A model generated the notes under the pieces. That model worked only from the letters and a program-made list of their open reading frames with translations, made no database searches and was not told the origin of the DNA. From contig CAISZI010000001.1 of assembly GCA_903889905.1 (NCBI GenBank), positions 1 through 46,231 on the forward strand: a DNA stretch of 46,231 nt. Reading direction: 5' to 3'. Below are positions 1 to 8,911 of this stretch, in pieces. How positions within the stretch are numbered: position 1 is the stretch's first letter; the number at the start of each line of letters is the position of its first letter. The stretch is from Candidatus Wirthbacteria bacterium (GTDB lineage Bacteria > Patescibacteriota > CG2-30-54-11). A program made the position numbers and the translations under genes.

Positions 1-2
1 AA

Positions 3-2258
3 ATGCGCCAGCAATATGTAATTACAGCAGGAACAGATGCCAGAATTGTCACAGAAGGTGACGAACAACTAAAAAAAGAAATGGAAACAGCGAAAGCCGA
101 ACTGGCAGCGGCTCAAAAAATAGTTGATGACCTCGAAAATGCCCGTGTTGACTTAGCCGAAAGATTTGGAACAAAAGTAGGAAAAAGGCTGGAACGGTAC
201 GTGTCACCTGAAGACAAGACCAAATCTACCCAGGCTGCTGCTGCTGCGCCAGGAAAAAACGGACTGACTGGGGCCTCCAAGGTGTGGGGTGATCAAGCCA
301 TCCAATTTGGCAGTGAATACTTCACAGACGATAATAACGTTGAAGACTTTGTGGAGGGATATATCGCCATGTGCAAAGCTCAACCCTTCCTGACAAACCA
401 TCACGTCTTTGACCCCAAAAGACTACGAGAAAACGCTGAACAAATTTTTCTGCGTAACCGATTGGCGTGGCAAAAAGCTGGAATGACAACTGAGGACATT
501 GAAGCCTATTTGGTAAAAGTTGGAGGACAGCGAGTCTCCGAAACTGGTGAAGTTGTCGGCGAAAAACAAGACAATGGCAAATATAGAGGTAAAAGAACAG
601 GAAGGGAATTTGACGAAAAACAAACCAGCACCGCCTACGAATCCGCACGTCGAATTTCTACGACCGGTGGCTCGGTTCGTTCCATTGACGGACGCGCCTA
701 TGCGACGGACTCAGGCTTTAATGACTTCCACATGGCAGATGGTGCCCGTGAAGACGCACAGGTTTCTAACACAATGAGAGGAAATCTTCAGGAGGGAAAA
801 CTTGGCAGTTCTGACTGGTTGGACGGTGTCAACACAAGAATTGAAGACAGTAGTGGAAATCATTTCAAAGACATCCAATACAATACTGAGATGAGAATGA
901 TGCTCACCATTGCTGGCGCCGGCAACATAAAAGACTCTATAGTCCCAATTTTGTGGGATCAATTTTCAGATCATTATTGGAAAAACAGCACAAGGGGTAA
1001 AGACCAACAAGATAAATTTAAAAATGATCCGCAACAACTAGAAAAAGAAAAAGCAAAAATCAAACTTGAACTTTGGAATGAATTGTTTAGCCACCTTTAT
1101 AATGGTGAGACCAATAACAACGATGACAATTGTTTTACTATGACAAAATGGGCCAATAAGTACAACGATTTTGATAAAGAAGAAGATCGGGCAGCCATTA
1201 TGGATGAAAAAAATGGCGGAAAAGAAAAAGTGGATTTCCTTAAGGTAAAAGGTATGAAAGATAAACACAATATAATGGGTGGGGGAGTAGATGCCGAATA
1301 CGATCCCTACGGCCGCTTACGACCCGGCGCTTGGTTAGCAAAAAGAATGGGAGCGCTAGTAAGCTCGGGTAGCAAAACAGCAACAGACCCAAATGCCAAC
1401 TTTAATATTTTCAAAGCGTTGGATCCAAGATTTGTCACGGATAAAGACGGACAATTCATTGCACCCAGTAACGTTGCAGGCACAAACAACTTTGTTACCG
1501 AACTAAAACAACTGCAACAACTTACAGGTATCGTCGCCACAGTGCCAGTCTCAGGAACTGGCGCAGTAAGCGAAGAAGGTGGATCAAAAGGAACAGCGAC
1601 TGCTCCATCATCAACCAGAACAAGTAGTGGCGGTGGAATGTCCGACGATGCCGCTACCATGCTCGGCGGCAAACTCGATGCCATCAAAAACACACTGGAT
1701 GACAAGCTTAATTTCCCCGTATTGGTCGACGGCTTCAAGAAATCCATGCTGACCCTTTCCAAGGCACAAGAAGATATTGCAAGCGATGAAAGAGTAAGAA
1801 CGATGGCGGCGGACGCAAAACGCACAGTCGAAAACAAAGCCATCCTGCTCGCGACCAACGACATTCCGGCTCAAATGCACCGGGCCACCGGCCAGGTCAG
1901 CGAAAAAGAAGCCAAGGATTTCACCAATCAAACGTTCACCAATCCCGATGCCGCCCAGCTGGTCATTGGTCAAAGCAACAATCCCGGATTCTCTCTGGCT
2001 ATGGTACAAAAAGCACAAGACCAAGATGCAATAAAGAATGCCACAGCAGCCCTCCAGCTCGCCCCCCCTGACCGCCAAGAATACGTAGTGAAACAGGCCA
2101 TGGAGGTTGACGATCCCGCACTGCGTCGGAAATTAGCCAATATGTTTGCCAATATGACCGACATGTTCAACACCCTCAGCTTTGAAACAAGACAAAAAAT
2201 CTCCAATGAAGCCTCCGTCGCCCCACCCGCCCCAAGTTCCGGTGGTCACGGGATGTAA
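3..2258 (+). CDS. Unidentified hydrophilic protein, first gene of the T4SS-like cluster (5' end possibly cut)
   Basis: I do not recognise this protein. The frame is open from the first bases of the window, so the Met at base 3 may be internal and the true N-terminus may lie upstream. The 751 visible residues are hydrophilic with no membrane segment. Residues about 20-65 are rich in Glu, Lys and Ala and look like a coiled coil. A Gly/Ser/Thr-rich linker near residues 515-550 separates a charged, Asn/Asp/Lys-rich N-terminal part from an Ala/Gln-rich helical C-terminal part ending in a Pro/Gly tail. The first 1.3 kb is visibly more A-rich than the genes that follow. It lies 42 bp upstream of the PrgI-like gene on the same strand, so a role with the secretion apparatus is an inference from position only. 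Confidence 0.75.
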   Translation: MRQQYVITAGTDARIVTEGDEQLKKEMETAKAELAAAQKIVDDLENARVDLAERFGTKVGKRLERYVSPEDKTKSTQAAAAAPGKNGLTGASKVWGDQAIQFGSEYFTDDNNVEDFVEGYIAMCKAQPFLTNHHVFDPKRLRENAEQIFLRNRLAWQKAGMTTEDIEAYLVKVGGQRVSETGEVVGEKQDNGKYRGKRTGREFDEKQTSTAYESARRISTTGGSVRSIDGRAYATDSGFNDFHMADGAREDAQVSNTMRGNLQEGKLGSSDWLDGVNTRIEDSSGNHFKDIQYNTEMRMMLTIAGAGNIKDSIVPILWDQFSDHYWKNSTRGKDQQDKFKNDPQQLEKEKAKIKLELWNELFSHLYNGETNNNDDNCFTMTKWANKYNDFDKEEDRAAIMDEKNGGKEKVDFLKVKGMKDKHNIMGGGVDAEYDPYGRLRPGAWLAKRMGALVSSGSKTATDPNANFNIFKALDPRFVTDKDGQFIAPSNVAGTNNFVTELKQLQQLTGIVATVPVSGTGAVSEEGGSKGTATAPSSTRTSSGGGMSDDAATMLGGKLDAIKNTLDDKLNFPVLVDGFKKSMLTLSKAQEDIASDERVRTMAADAKRTVENKAILLATNDIPAQMHRATGQVSEKEAKDFTNQTFTNPDAAQLVIGQSNNPGFSLAMVQKAQDQDAIKNATAALQLAPPDRQEYVVKQAMEVDDPALRRKLANMFANMTDMFNTLSFETRQKISNEASVAPPAPSSGGHGM

Positions 2259-2300
2259 CCGTGCTTGCTCCCATGCTCTCTTACCCTCTAGCCCACCCCC

Positions 2301-3233
2301 ATGCCCCAATACAAAATTCCCCAAAAAACCCAGCGTGAAGACAAAATCATTGGCCCCTTAACGGCCAAGCAGCTGCTCTATGCCATTATCACGGTGGTGG
2401 GGGCGTTTATCGCGTTCATGTCGTTAGACCAGAACCCTTTTTTTACCCTGGACGTGATCGACAAGGTGGTTCTGCTCCTGCCCGTTGTGGTGCTTGGGTT
2501 GCTCTTTACCTTTATGGAAGTCAACGAACGGCCGTTTGAGATTTACTTTTTTGCCTTTCTGCACTTTCTGACGGTACCCAAGGTGCGCATCTGGGACAAG
2601 GAAATCATTCTCGGCCTGGACCGTGTGGCGGAAAGTGACAAGGTTAACAGTGACAAAAAGGCCGAGCCCGCGGTGGAAAACAACGTTAGCCGCGCCGATA
2701 TCCGCAAGCTCTCGGAAATGATCGACAAACCCCAGAAAGCCGAGCCGATGGGTAACGGCCCGACCAGCAAAACACTGGAACTGCTCAATGCCGTCGGCAA
2801 AGGCGACCAGGGGAATGACTCCATGCAGGTGATTGCCAAAAAGGAAACGGATTTCATGTCCAAAGCCAGCTCCATCCTGACCTTCGTCCCCAACCTGTTT
2901 CTGGGTGGCAAAGGCAAAAAAAACAAACAAACGTCCAGGCCAGACGAGCGCGGAGTCAAAGCCCAAAACACGGACGAGAGCCCACGTCCGCCCATTACCA
3001 CGACCGCAGCCAGCCAGTCGGCCAATGACGACGCCAAAGCCAAGCTGCAGCAACTGCTCCGCACCAGCGCCCCCGCCGGCAGCCAGCCCCAACCAATGAG
3101 CCCCCCGCCCCCCAAACCACCCGCCAGTGCCGCCGAAGCGGCTGCTGCCCAATCCGAACTTGATAAAGTACTCGGTCCCGAGATAAACTTAAGCGATTTC
3201 ACCAACAAAGCCCCCAAGGATGGAACGAAATGA
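2301..3233 (+). CDS. PrgI-family membrane protein
   Basis: The first 110 residues match the PrgI pattern seen in Gram-positive and CPR type IV secretion loci: a short polar N-terminus, two hydrophobic segments (about residues 24-43 and 54-73), and a cytosolic stretch with Phe-rich and Lys-Val-Arg-Ile-Trp residues. PrgI proteins are small inner-membrane partners of the VirB4 ATPase, comparable in position to VirB3. At 310 residues it is longer than usual because of a Pro/Ala/Gln-rich, probably disordered cytosolic tail (about 120-310). No good ribosome site precedes the ATG at 2301. Its stop overlaps the next start in an ATGA arrangement, which suggests translational coupling with the TraC-like gene. 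Confidence 0.8.
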   Translation: MPQYKIPQKTQREDKIIGPLTAKQLLYAIITVVGAFIAFMSLDQNPFFTLDVIDKVVLLLPVVVLGLLFTFMEVNERPFEIYFFAFLHFLTVPKVRIWDKEIILGLDRVAESDKVNSDKKAEPAVENNVSRADIRKLSEMIDKPQKAEPMGNGPTSKTLELLNAVGKGDQGNDSMQVIAKKETDFMSKASSILTFVPNLFLGGKGKKNKQTSRPDERGVKAQNTDESPRPPITTTAASQSANDDAKAKLQQLLRTSAPAGSQPQPMSPPPPKPPASAAEAAAAQSELDKVLGPEINLSDFTNKAPKDGTK

Positions 3234-3967
3234 ACCCGAGCGCCACCATGCCCATCAAAGCCAAAAAAGCCTCGACCCAGTCCCACCTGGATATTGAACG
3301 TATCCGCGATGGCATCATCAAACTCAAGGGTGGTGGCTATCGCATAATCCTGCGCACCACCAATGTCAACTTTTCGCTCAAGTCCGAGATGGAACAGAAT
3401 GCGATGATCTATGCCTACCGCAACTTCCTCAACGCGTTGCAGTATCCGGTACAAATCCTGATCCGGACGCGGGCCCTCAATATCGACCACTACATCGAGA
3501 AATTGAAAAAGTATGAAGAAGCCCAGACCAACGAACTGCTCAAGTTGCAGACTGGCGAATACATTGATTACATCAAACGGCTGATTGAGGTCGCCAACAT
3601 CCTCGACCGGCAGTTTTATGTCATCATTCCCTACAGCTCCACAGCCGGCGACGAAGTCAAGGTGATGGCCGGGCTGTTTGGCAAAAAAAAGGGCGGGGAC
3701 GACGGCTCCTTCGAGGGCGCCAAGATGCAGCTGATGCAACGCGCTGACGCGCTCATGAGCCATCTCAGCACCGTGGGCGTCAAAGCCAACATCCTCACTA
3801 CCCAGGAAGTGATCGAGCTCTTCTATGATATTTACAACCCCGGCGTGGCGCAGCTTGAAAAGCTGGAGATCGATCCCAAAGAGCTGACCACCTACGCCAC
3901 CACGTTCAAGACCAAGCAGGAACTTGAAGACCTGCAAAAGAAAAAAAAGGAAACCGGCACCACTTAA
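3230..3967 (+). CDS. TraC-like conjugation/secretion protein
   Basis: This 245-residue soluble protein resembles the TraC-like family that sits between PrgI and VirB4 in CPR and Gram-positive secretion loci. It also resembles the N-terminal, non-ATPase part of VirB4-type proteins: an alpha/beta fold around residues 20-80 (ILRTTNVNFSLKSEMEQNA), then a long charged helix near 85-115. No Walker motif is present, so it is not an ATPase. The start overlaps the PrgI stop by four bases; a second in-frame ATG lies six codons later and could be the real start. It precedes the VirB4-like gene by 16 bp. The product probably acts at the cytoplasmic face with that ATPase; this is inference from context. 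Confidence 0.7.
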   Translation: MNPSATMPIKAKKASTQSHLDIERIRDGIIKLKGGGYRIILRTTNVNFSLKSEMEQNAMIYAYRNFLNALQYPVQILIRTRALNIDHYIEKLKKYEEAQTNELLKLQTGEYIDYIKRLIEVANILDRQFYVIIPYSSTAGDEVKVMAGLFGKKKGGDDGSFEGAKMQLMQRADALMSHLSTVGVKANILTTQEVIELFYDIYNPGVAQLEKLEIDPKELTTYATTFKTKQELEDLQKKKKETGTT

Positions 3968-3983
3968 CCAGATTTAGAGCACC

Positions 3984-5792
3984 ATGGCCAAAACCACCAA
4001 ACAAAACAAAGCCGAACAGGAAGCCCAGAAGCGCGCCCAGCAAATGGAACGGGTTATGCAGCAAGGCATGAGCACGATCAAGGACATTATCTCGCCGTCT
4101 GTAATTGAGCTCACCCCGAATTATTTCAAAATCGGCGACCGCTTTACCCGCACCATGTTTGTTTCGGGCTACCCGCGTTATGTCAGCACCAACTGGCTCT
4201 CGCCGCTGATTAATTTCAATGCCGACATCGCCATTTCGTTGTTCCAGTACCCAATCGATTCCAAGGCTGTCATGGACGACCTCAAGCGCCGCATTGGCCA
4301 AATGGAAGCGACCTGGAACATCAACCAGGAAAAGGGGCTGGTCAAAGACCCGGAACTCGAAACGCAGCTACAGGACGCCAACACCTTGCGCGATGCGATC
4401 CAGCGTGGCGAGGAAAAATTCTTCCAGTTTGGCCTTTACCTGACGCTGAGCTCGCCCACCCTGGAAGAACTGAACAACCTGTGCCAAAAAGTCGAATCGC
4501 TGCTGGGGGGCATGCTGATCTACACCAAAACCACCAGCTTGCAAATGGAAGAAGGTTTCCGCACCACCATTCCGCTCTGCAATGACCACGTCCAGGTTGT
4601 CCGTAACATGGACACCTCGGCGCTCAGCTCGACATTTCCGTTCACCTCGTCCGACCTCACCACCAACGAAGGCATCCTCTACGGCCTCAACCGCCACAAC
4701 AATTCGCTGGTGATCTTTGACCGGTTCAAACTGGAAAACGCCAACTCGGTGATCTTCGCCAAATCCGGTGCCGGTAAAAGTTACACCGTCAAACTCGAAG
4801 CCTTGCGCTATCTGATGATTGGTACAGAAATCATCATCGTTGACCCGGAACGGGAATATAAAGCGCTCTGTGACGCCGTGGGTGGCACTTACATCAACAT
4901 TTCGCTCAACTCTCAGACACACATCAACCCGTTTGATATGCCCAAAGTGCAAACCACCGACCCGGAAATTGGCGACGAACTGCGGGGCAAAATCATCTCC
5001 ATGCTCGGTCTCTTTGCCATCCTGCTCGGCGAACTCACCAACAAGGAAGAATCGTTACTGGACCGCGCCCTGCTCGAAGTTTACCGGCAAAAAGGAATTG
5101 TCTCGGATCCGTCCACCTACAACAATCCGCCGCCGCTTATGGGCGACCTGTTTGAGCTGCTCAAAACCATGCCTGGCGCCGAAACCGTGGTAGAAAAAAT
5201 GGAAAAGTACGTGCGCGGCTCGCTTTCCGGCATGTTCAATATGTCCACCAATGTCGCGCTCGACACTCCCTTTATCGTTTTTGACATTCGCGACCTCGAA
5301 GACGTGCTGCGCCCCATGGCCATGTTTACCATCCTCGAATTCATCTGGAACAAGATCCGCACCTCGCACAAGCGTCGTCTGCTGCTGGTCGATGAAGCCT
5401 GGATCATGATGCAGCACGAAGACAGCGCCCGCTTCCTGTTTGGTATGGCCAAACGTGCCCGCAAATACTGGCTGGGACTTACCACCATCACCCAGGACGT
5501 CGACGACTTTCTGGAGTCCAGCTACGGCAAGGCGATCGTCTCCAACTCCTCCATGCAGATTTTGCTCAAACAATCGACCAGCGCGATCGAAAAAATCGCC
5601 AAAATTTTTAACCTCACTGAAGGCGAGAAGTATCTGCTGCTGGAATGTGATGTGGGTGAAGGGTTATTCTTTGCTGGCCAGAACCACGTCGCCATCCGCA
5701 TCATCGCCTCCTACATCGAAGACCAGATCATCACCACGGATCCGGAAAAAGTCACCAAAAAAGACCAGGAAGCGTCGGAAGCAGAAGTTTAA
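3984..5792 (+). CDS. VirB4/TraC-family secretion ATPase
   Basis: This is a VirB4-type ATPase of 602 residues that powers a type IV secretion or conjugation-like machine at the inner membrane. The N-terminal 230 residues correspond to the CagE/TrbE/VirB4 region. The P-loop (AKSGAGKS) lies at about residues 258-266 and Walker B (LLLVDEAW) at about 465-472, followed by a Gln-containing motif (TTITQDVDDFL) typical of the family. At 602 residues it is shorter than classical VirB4 proteins (about 800), which fits the separate TraC-like gene just upstream. The hydrolase gene follows by 20 bp, so the cluster is probably one operon. No VirD4 coupling ATPase or relaxase is in the window, so conjugation itself cannot be claimed. 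Confidence 0.92.
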   Translation: MAKTTKQNKAEQEAQKRAQQMERVMQQGMSTIKDIISPSVIELTPNYFKIGDRFTRTMFVSGYPRYVSTNWLSPLINFNADIAISLFQYPIDSKAVMDDLKRRIGQMEATWNINQEKGLVKDPELETQLQDANTLRDAIQRGEEKFFQFGLYLTLSSPTLEELNNLCQKVESLLGGMLIYTKTTSLQMEEGFRTTIPLCNDHVQVVRNMDTSALSSTFPFTSSDLTTNEGILYGLNRHNNSLVIFDRFKLENANSVIFAKSGAGKSYTVKLEALRYLMIGTEIIIVDPEREYKALCDAVGGTYINISLNSQTHINPFDMPKVQTTDPEIGDELRGKIISMLGLFAILLGELTNKEESLLDRALLEVYRQKGIVSDPSTYNNPPPLMGDLFELLKTMPGAETVVEKMEKYVRGSLSGMFNMSTNVALDTPFIVFDIRDLEDVLRPMAMFTILEFIWNKIRTSHKRRLLLVDEAWIMMQHEDSARFLFGMAKRARKYWLGLTTITQDVDDFLESSYGKAIVSNSSMQILLKQSTSAIEKIAKIFNLTEGEKYLLLECDVGEGLFFAGQNHVAIRIIASYIEDQIITTDPEKVTKKDQEASEAEV

Positions 5793-5812
5793 TTTTTTTT
5801 GACAAGTCTGTT

Positions 5813-8800
5813 ATGCCAGAAATCGCCTCCCCCATGCCCAAGAAAAGTCCCAACTGGATCAAACGCATTGTGGCTGTTTTGCTCCCAATGTATCTGGCAA
5901 CGTCCTGCGGACTGTCGACCCTGTGGTCCGTGATGGACAACCCGCTCATGCACTTCATCAACCAGCACGGCATGATTATGCGTTATAAAAACCCCATGGA
6001 TGCGGTTTTTTCCAAGGGCATTGCCGCGCTGCCGGCATATCTGAAATCCAAATTCAATCCCGGCTCGCTGGGCAATGAAATAAACAAAGAATTCGCCGAT
6101 CAAAAAGTGACCGTGGACACTGAATCGGGCCAGTGGATGAAAAAAACCACGGAAAATGGGGTCGAAAAACTGGTCGCCATCAGCGATGAAGACGCCATCA
6201 AAGCACTCAATAAATCCGGTTTCATGGATTCCCTGCTCAACAAAACCGCCACCTACAGCATGGCCAATGACTTGGGGCAGGACATGGGCGCGCTCAAGGC
6301 CAAAGTCGAGGAAAAGAAAGCTGCCGAAGAAGCCAAACTGAACGACATGAAAAACAAGATGACGGAAACCCAGACCAAAATCGAAGAAATCGACACGAAA
6401 CTTAAAACCAGCACAGATGCCACAGCCATTGAAGAACTCAATAAACAAAAAGCCGCTCTCATTGCCGACCTGGAGAAACAACCCGAGCTGGTCGCCGCCA
6501 AAGAACAGATGGTCAAAGACCTGGGCCGCGCGATCGAAATGATTCCAGCCGATGCCAAAGCCGACCTGATGAAGGCCATCAAAAACAACCTCAAAGGCCC
6601 AGAACTGGCCAAACATATCAAAAGTTCAATTGTCAGTCTGCAATCAGTGCAGGCCATTGTCCAGGCAGGGGGAGACGCCACCATCTCCCTGATTTCCGCC
6701 CAAATGGCCGACAATCCCGGCGCCCTCCTCAATAGTGACGGCACGGGGTTCGCAAACGCCGACAAAATCGCCTCCTCTTTGATTGGGGAATTAATCAAAC
6801 ATCCCGAGATTGCCATCAAAGCGGTGGGGGAAGTGGTTGGCTCGATTGCCATCAACACCGTAGCCAGTGTAGTGATGAGCACGTTGAGCACATTCCTGCT
6901 GCAAGCGGTTTCCCGGCACGTCTTACTGACTGAAGTGGGCGTAGTTGGCGCCCCCGTAACGGAAGTTTTATTTAATGCGGTTGGTGTGGCGATTGACGTC
7001 GCCATGCTGGTCAAGGCGGCCATCGATATCCAGGACGCGTACAAAAAAGCCATGACCATTGCCATGCTAGCGCAGTGGTTCATGACCGTGCAGCGCTATA
7101 TGGCTGGGGATTTGTCAAACCCCGAAATGTCGACTGCCTTAAAAGTGTTCAACAAAGGTACCCCAACCAAATCCAAAGCTTACCAGGCAGGTGCCCCCAC
7201 CAATTACGATAAAGTTCCGGACCAACCCGTAGAAGTGGCAGATGCTTCCCTGTTTTTTCCCTCTTCGGTTGGGGACTTCTCGTTGTTTGGCACCGCCTAT
7301 GCGGCCACCGACCCCGCCTTACCCAACAGCCAGGATTTCCTGGACACGTTTTATCACTCCATTGATTCTTATATCACCAAGCCCAAACTCAAGGAATGCG
7401 AAGCAGACCAGTACTCCTGCGCCGCAGACGTCGTGAATGCCATCCAAAACAATGGTGATTTTGCCGCTGGTGTAACAAATGGTGTTGCCGCAGCGGGCAA
7501 TACGAAAGCCTCATGTGGTGCCCCCACCATGGTCGCAACGCCACAATTAACTACCGTCAAATCCGCCCTCTTCACTGCTGCCGGCCAAGCCAATAATGTT
7601 TCCCCGGCTGTTCTTGCGGCTCTGGCGACTGAAGAAAATGGTGGCGCCATCCCAACCAAAACCGAGGGTTATGACCGCAGCGTCTGCGGCGCTGTCGGGT
7701 TAATGCAAATCACCTTTGTCAAAATGATCGATCGAAGCCAATTGGGTGTGGTCGGCCCCCCGATCGTGCCCAATGAATCCTTTCCTGATTGTATTTACCA
7801 GGGAAAACAGGTTACCCCTGCCGACTGGTGGCACAGTAAAAAAGCCACGGTATTTTCACAAATAGCGGCAGCGCCCGATACGGTGATTGCGGCAGCAGAC
7901 AAGGCGGCCCTGATTCCGATCATTGATCAGATCAGAGGAGAGAACAATGAGGGATTGGAAATGCAGATAGCAGATAAAGATATTTTCAATATTTATAGTG
8001 CTGCGGTTGGTGTTAGTGGTCTTAAATCAGCCTATGGTATTACCAAATCCTGGGATCAAACCTGGTCAGAGAGTGAAATTCGCTCCATCGCCGGCAGTTA
8101 CTTTGGCGACCCCAATTCCAGTTATGCAACGATGGTATGGCAATTTTATCAGGCTTATGAAAACGCTCCCTCCAAAGGAACCGCCGTCGCCATCACGCCA
8201 ACCCAAACAATGCCTCTCGCCATCAACGCTAGAGCGACAGGCACACTCTTCCCGACAGCCTATGCGGCTACCACCAATACCGCACTCCCCAGCTCTGGCA
8301 CTATTTGTTCTGCGCTTGTCTCCGCAACTGGGAATAGTATCGTTGACACAGCCGGCTCGCTTAGTTCCACGGGGTACTATCCTGCAAGCCACAACCTCGC
8401 AACCCACCTAAACCCAGGCGAGACTGCAAAGAGTCCGACCAAACCGGATGCGGATTTGTGCGTTTTCTTGCCGACTTTTAGCCAGACAGAATGTATCACG
8501 CAAGGATGGTGTATTGAATTTGCAGAAAAAGTACTGCAGAGCGCTACCGGATCCATGGTTGCCGCTTATTACGCCCCCACGCCGACAAGTGGTTCGTTCT
8601 CTTTTATTCCCTTTACCCCGGGTGGCCCCAATCTTCAACCTGGCGATGCGATCGTTTGGACCAATGGTGCGCCGGTGATAGACAAGGGGATATATACCAA
8701 TGGAGCCCATGGGGCAATTATTCTCGAAACCGCTCAAGACCAAAGCGGAACGTTTGTAATCAAAACAGCGGACGGGAACTGGGGAGACCAAACGACACAG

Positions 8801-8911
8801 CTTGCTTTACAGGTAAGTCGTTCATCCCCGGGCGGTAACCATGGTAGCGGAAGCAAGGGAAACTCCTACTATTTAGCTGGGGTATGGAGGTATAATGGAT
8901 CGTCTCTTTAA
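5813..8911 (+). CDS. Large cell-wall hydrolase with SLT-like and CHAP-like domains (VirB1-like role)
   Basis: This 1032-residue exported protein probably opens peptidoglycan for the secretion machine. The N-terminus has a basic stretch, a hydrophobic segment and a lipobox-like LATSC (Cys near residue 32). Residues about 165-230 form a charged coiled coil; about 340-405 are hydrophobic. A lytic-transglycosylase-like region spans about 580-760, with a Glu pair at 607-608 (ATEENGG) and GLMQIT near 630. The C-terminal 140 residues look like a CHAP amidase/endopeptidase, with Cys900 in GWCIEF and His966 in GAHGAI as candidate catalytic residues. Two copies of LFxTAYAAT (near 492 and 813) bracket the SLT region. 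The ATG at 5813 lacks a clear ribosome site and the ATG seven codons later is an alternative. The last 17 bases overlap the next gene. Confidence 0.8.
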   Translation: MPEIASPMPKKSPNWIKRIVAVLLPMYLATSCGLSTLWSVMDNPLMHFINQHGMIMRYKNPMDAVFSKGIAALPAYLKSKFNPGSLGNEINKEFADQKVTVDTESGQWMKKTTENGVEKLVAISDEDAIKALNKSGFMDSLLNKTATYSMANDLGQDMGALKAKVEEKKAAEEAKLNDMKNKMTETQTKIEEIDTKLKTSTDATAIEELNKQKAALIADLEKQPELVAAKEQMVKDLGRAIEMIPADAKADLMKAIKNNLKGPELAKHIKSSIVSLQSVQAIVQAGGDATISLISAQMADNPGALLNSDGTGFANADKIASSLIGELIKHPEIAIKAVGEVVGSIAINTVASVVMSTLSTFLLQAVSRHVLLTEVGVVGAPVTEVLFNAVGVAIDVAMLVKAAIDIQDAYKKAMTIAMLAQWFMTVQRYMAGDLSNPEMSTALKVFNKGTPTKSKAYQAGAPTNYDKVPDQPVEVADASLFFPSSVGDFSLFGTAYAATDPALPNSQDFLDTFYHSIDSYITKPKLKECEADQYSCAADVVNAIQNNGDFAAGVTNGVAAAGNTKASCGAPTMVATPQLTTVKSALFTAAGQANNVSPAVLAALATEENGGAIPTKTEGYDRSVCGAVGLMQITFVKMIDRSQLGVVGPPIVPNESFPDCIYQGKQVTPADWWHSKKATVFSQIAAAPDTVIAAADKAALIPIIDQIRGENNEGLEMQIADKDIFNIYSAAVGVSGLKSAYGITKSWDQTWSESEIRSIAGSYFGDPNSSYATMVWQFYQAYENAPSKGTAVAITPTQTMPLAINARATGTLFPTAYAATTNTALPSSGTICSALVSATGNSIVDTAGSLSSTGYYPASHNLATHLNPGETAKSPTKPDADLCVFLPTFSQTECITQGWCIEFAEKVLQSATGSMVAAYYAPTPTSGSFSFIPFTPGGPNLQPGDAIVWTNGAPVIDKGIYTNGAHGAIILETAQDQSGTFVIKTADGNWGDQTTQLALQVSRSSPGGNHGSGSKGNSYYLAGVWRYNGSSL

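Noticed and set aside
2543-3937. Long minus-strand open frame of 464 codons opposite the PrgI- and TraC-like genes
   Set aside because: It lies wholly antisense to two well-supported genes, has no family pattern, and is explained by their codon bias.
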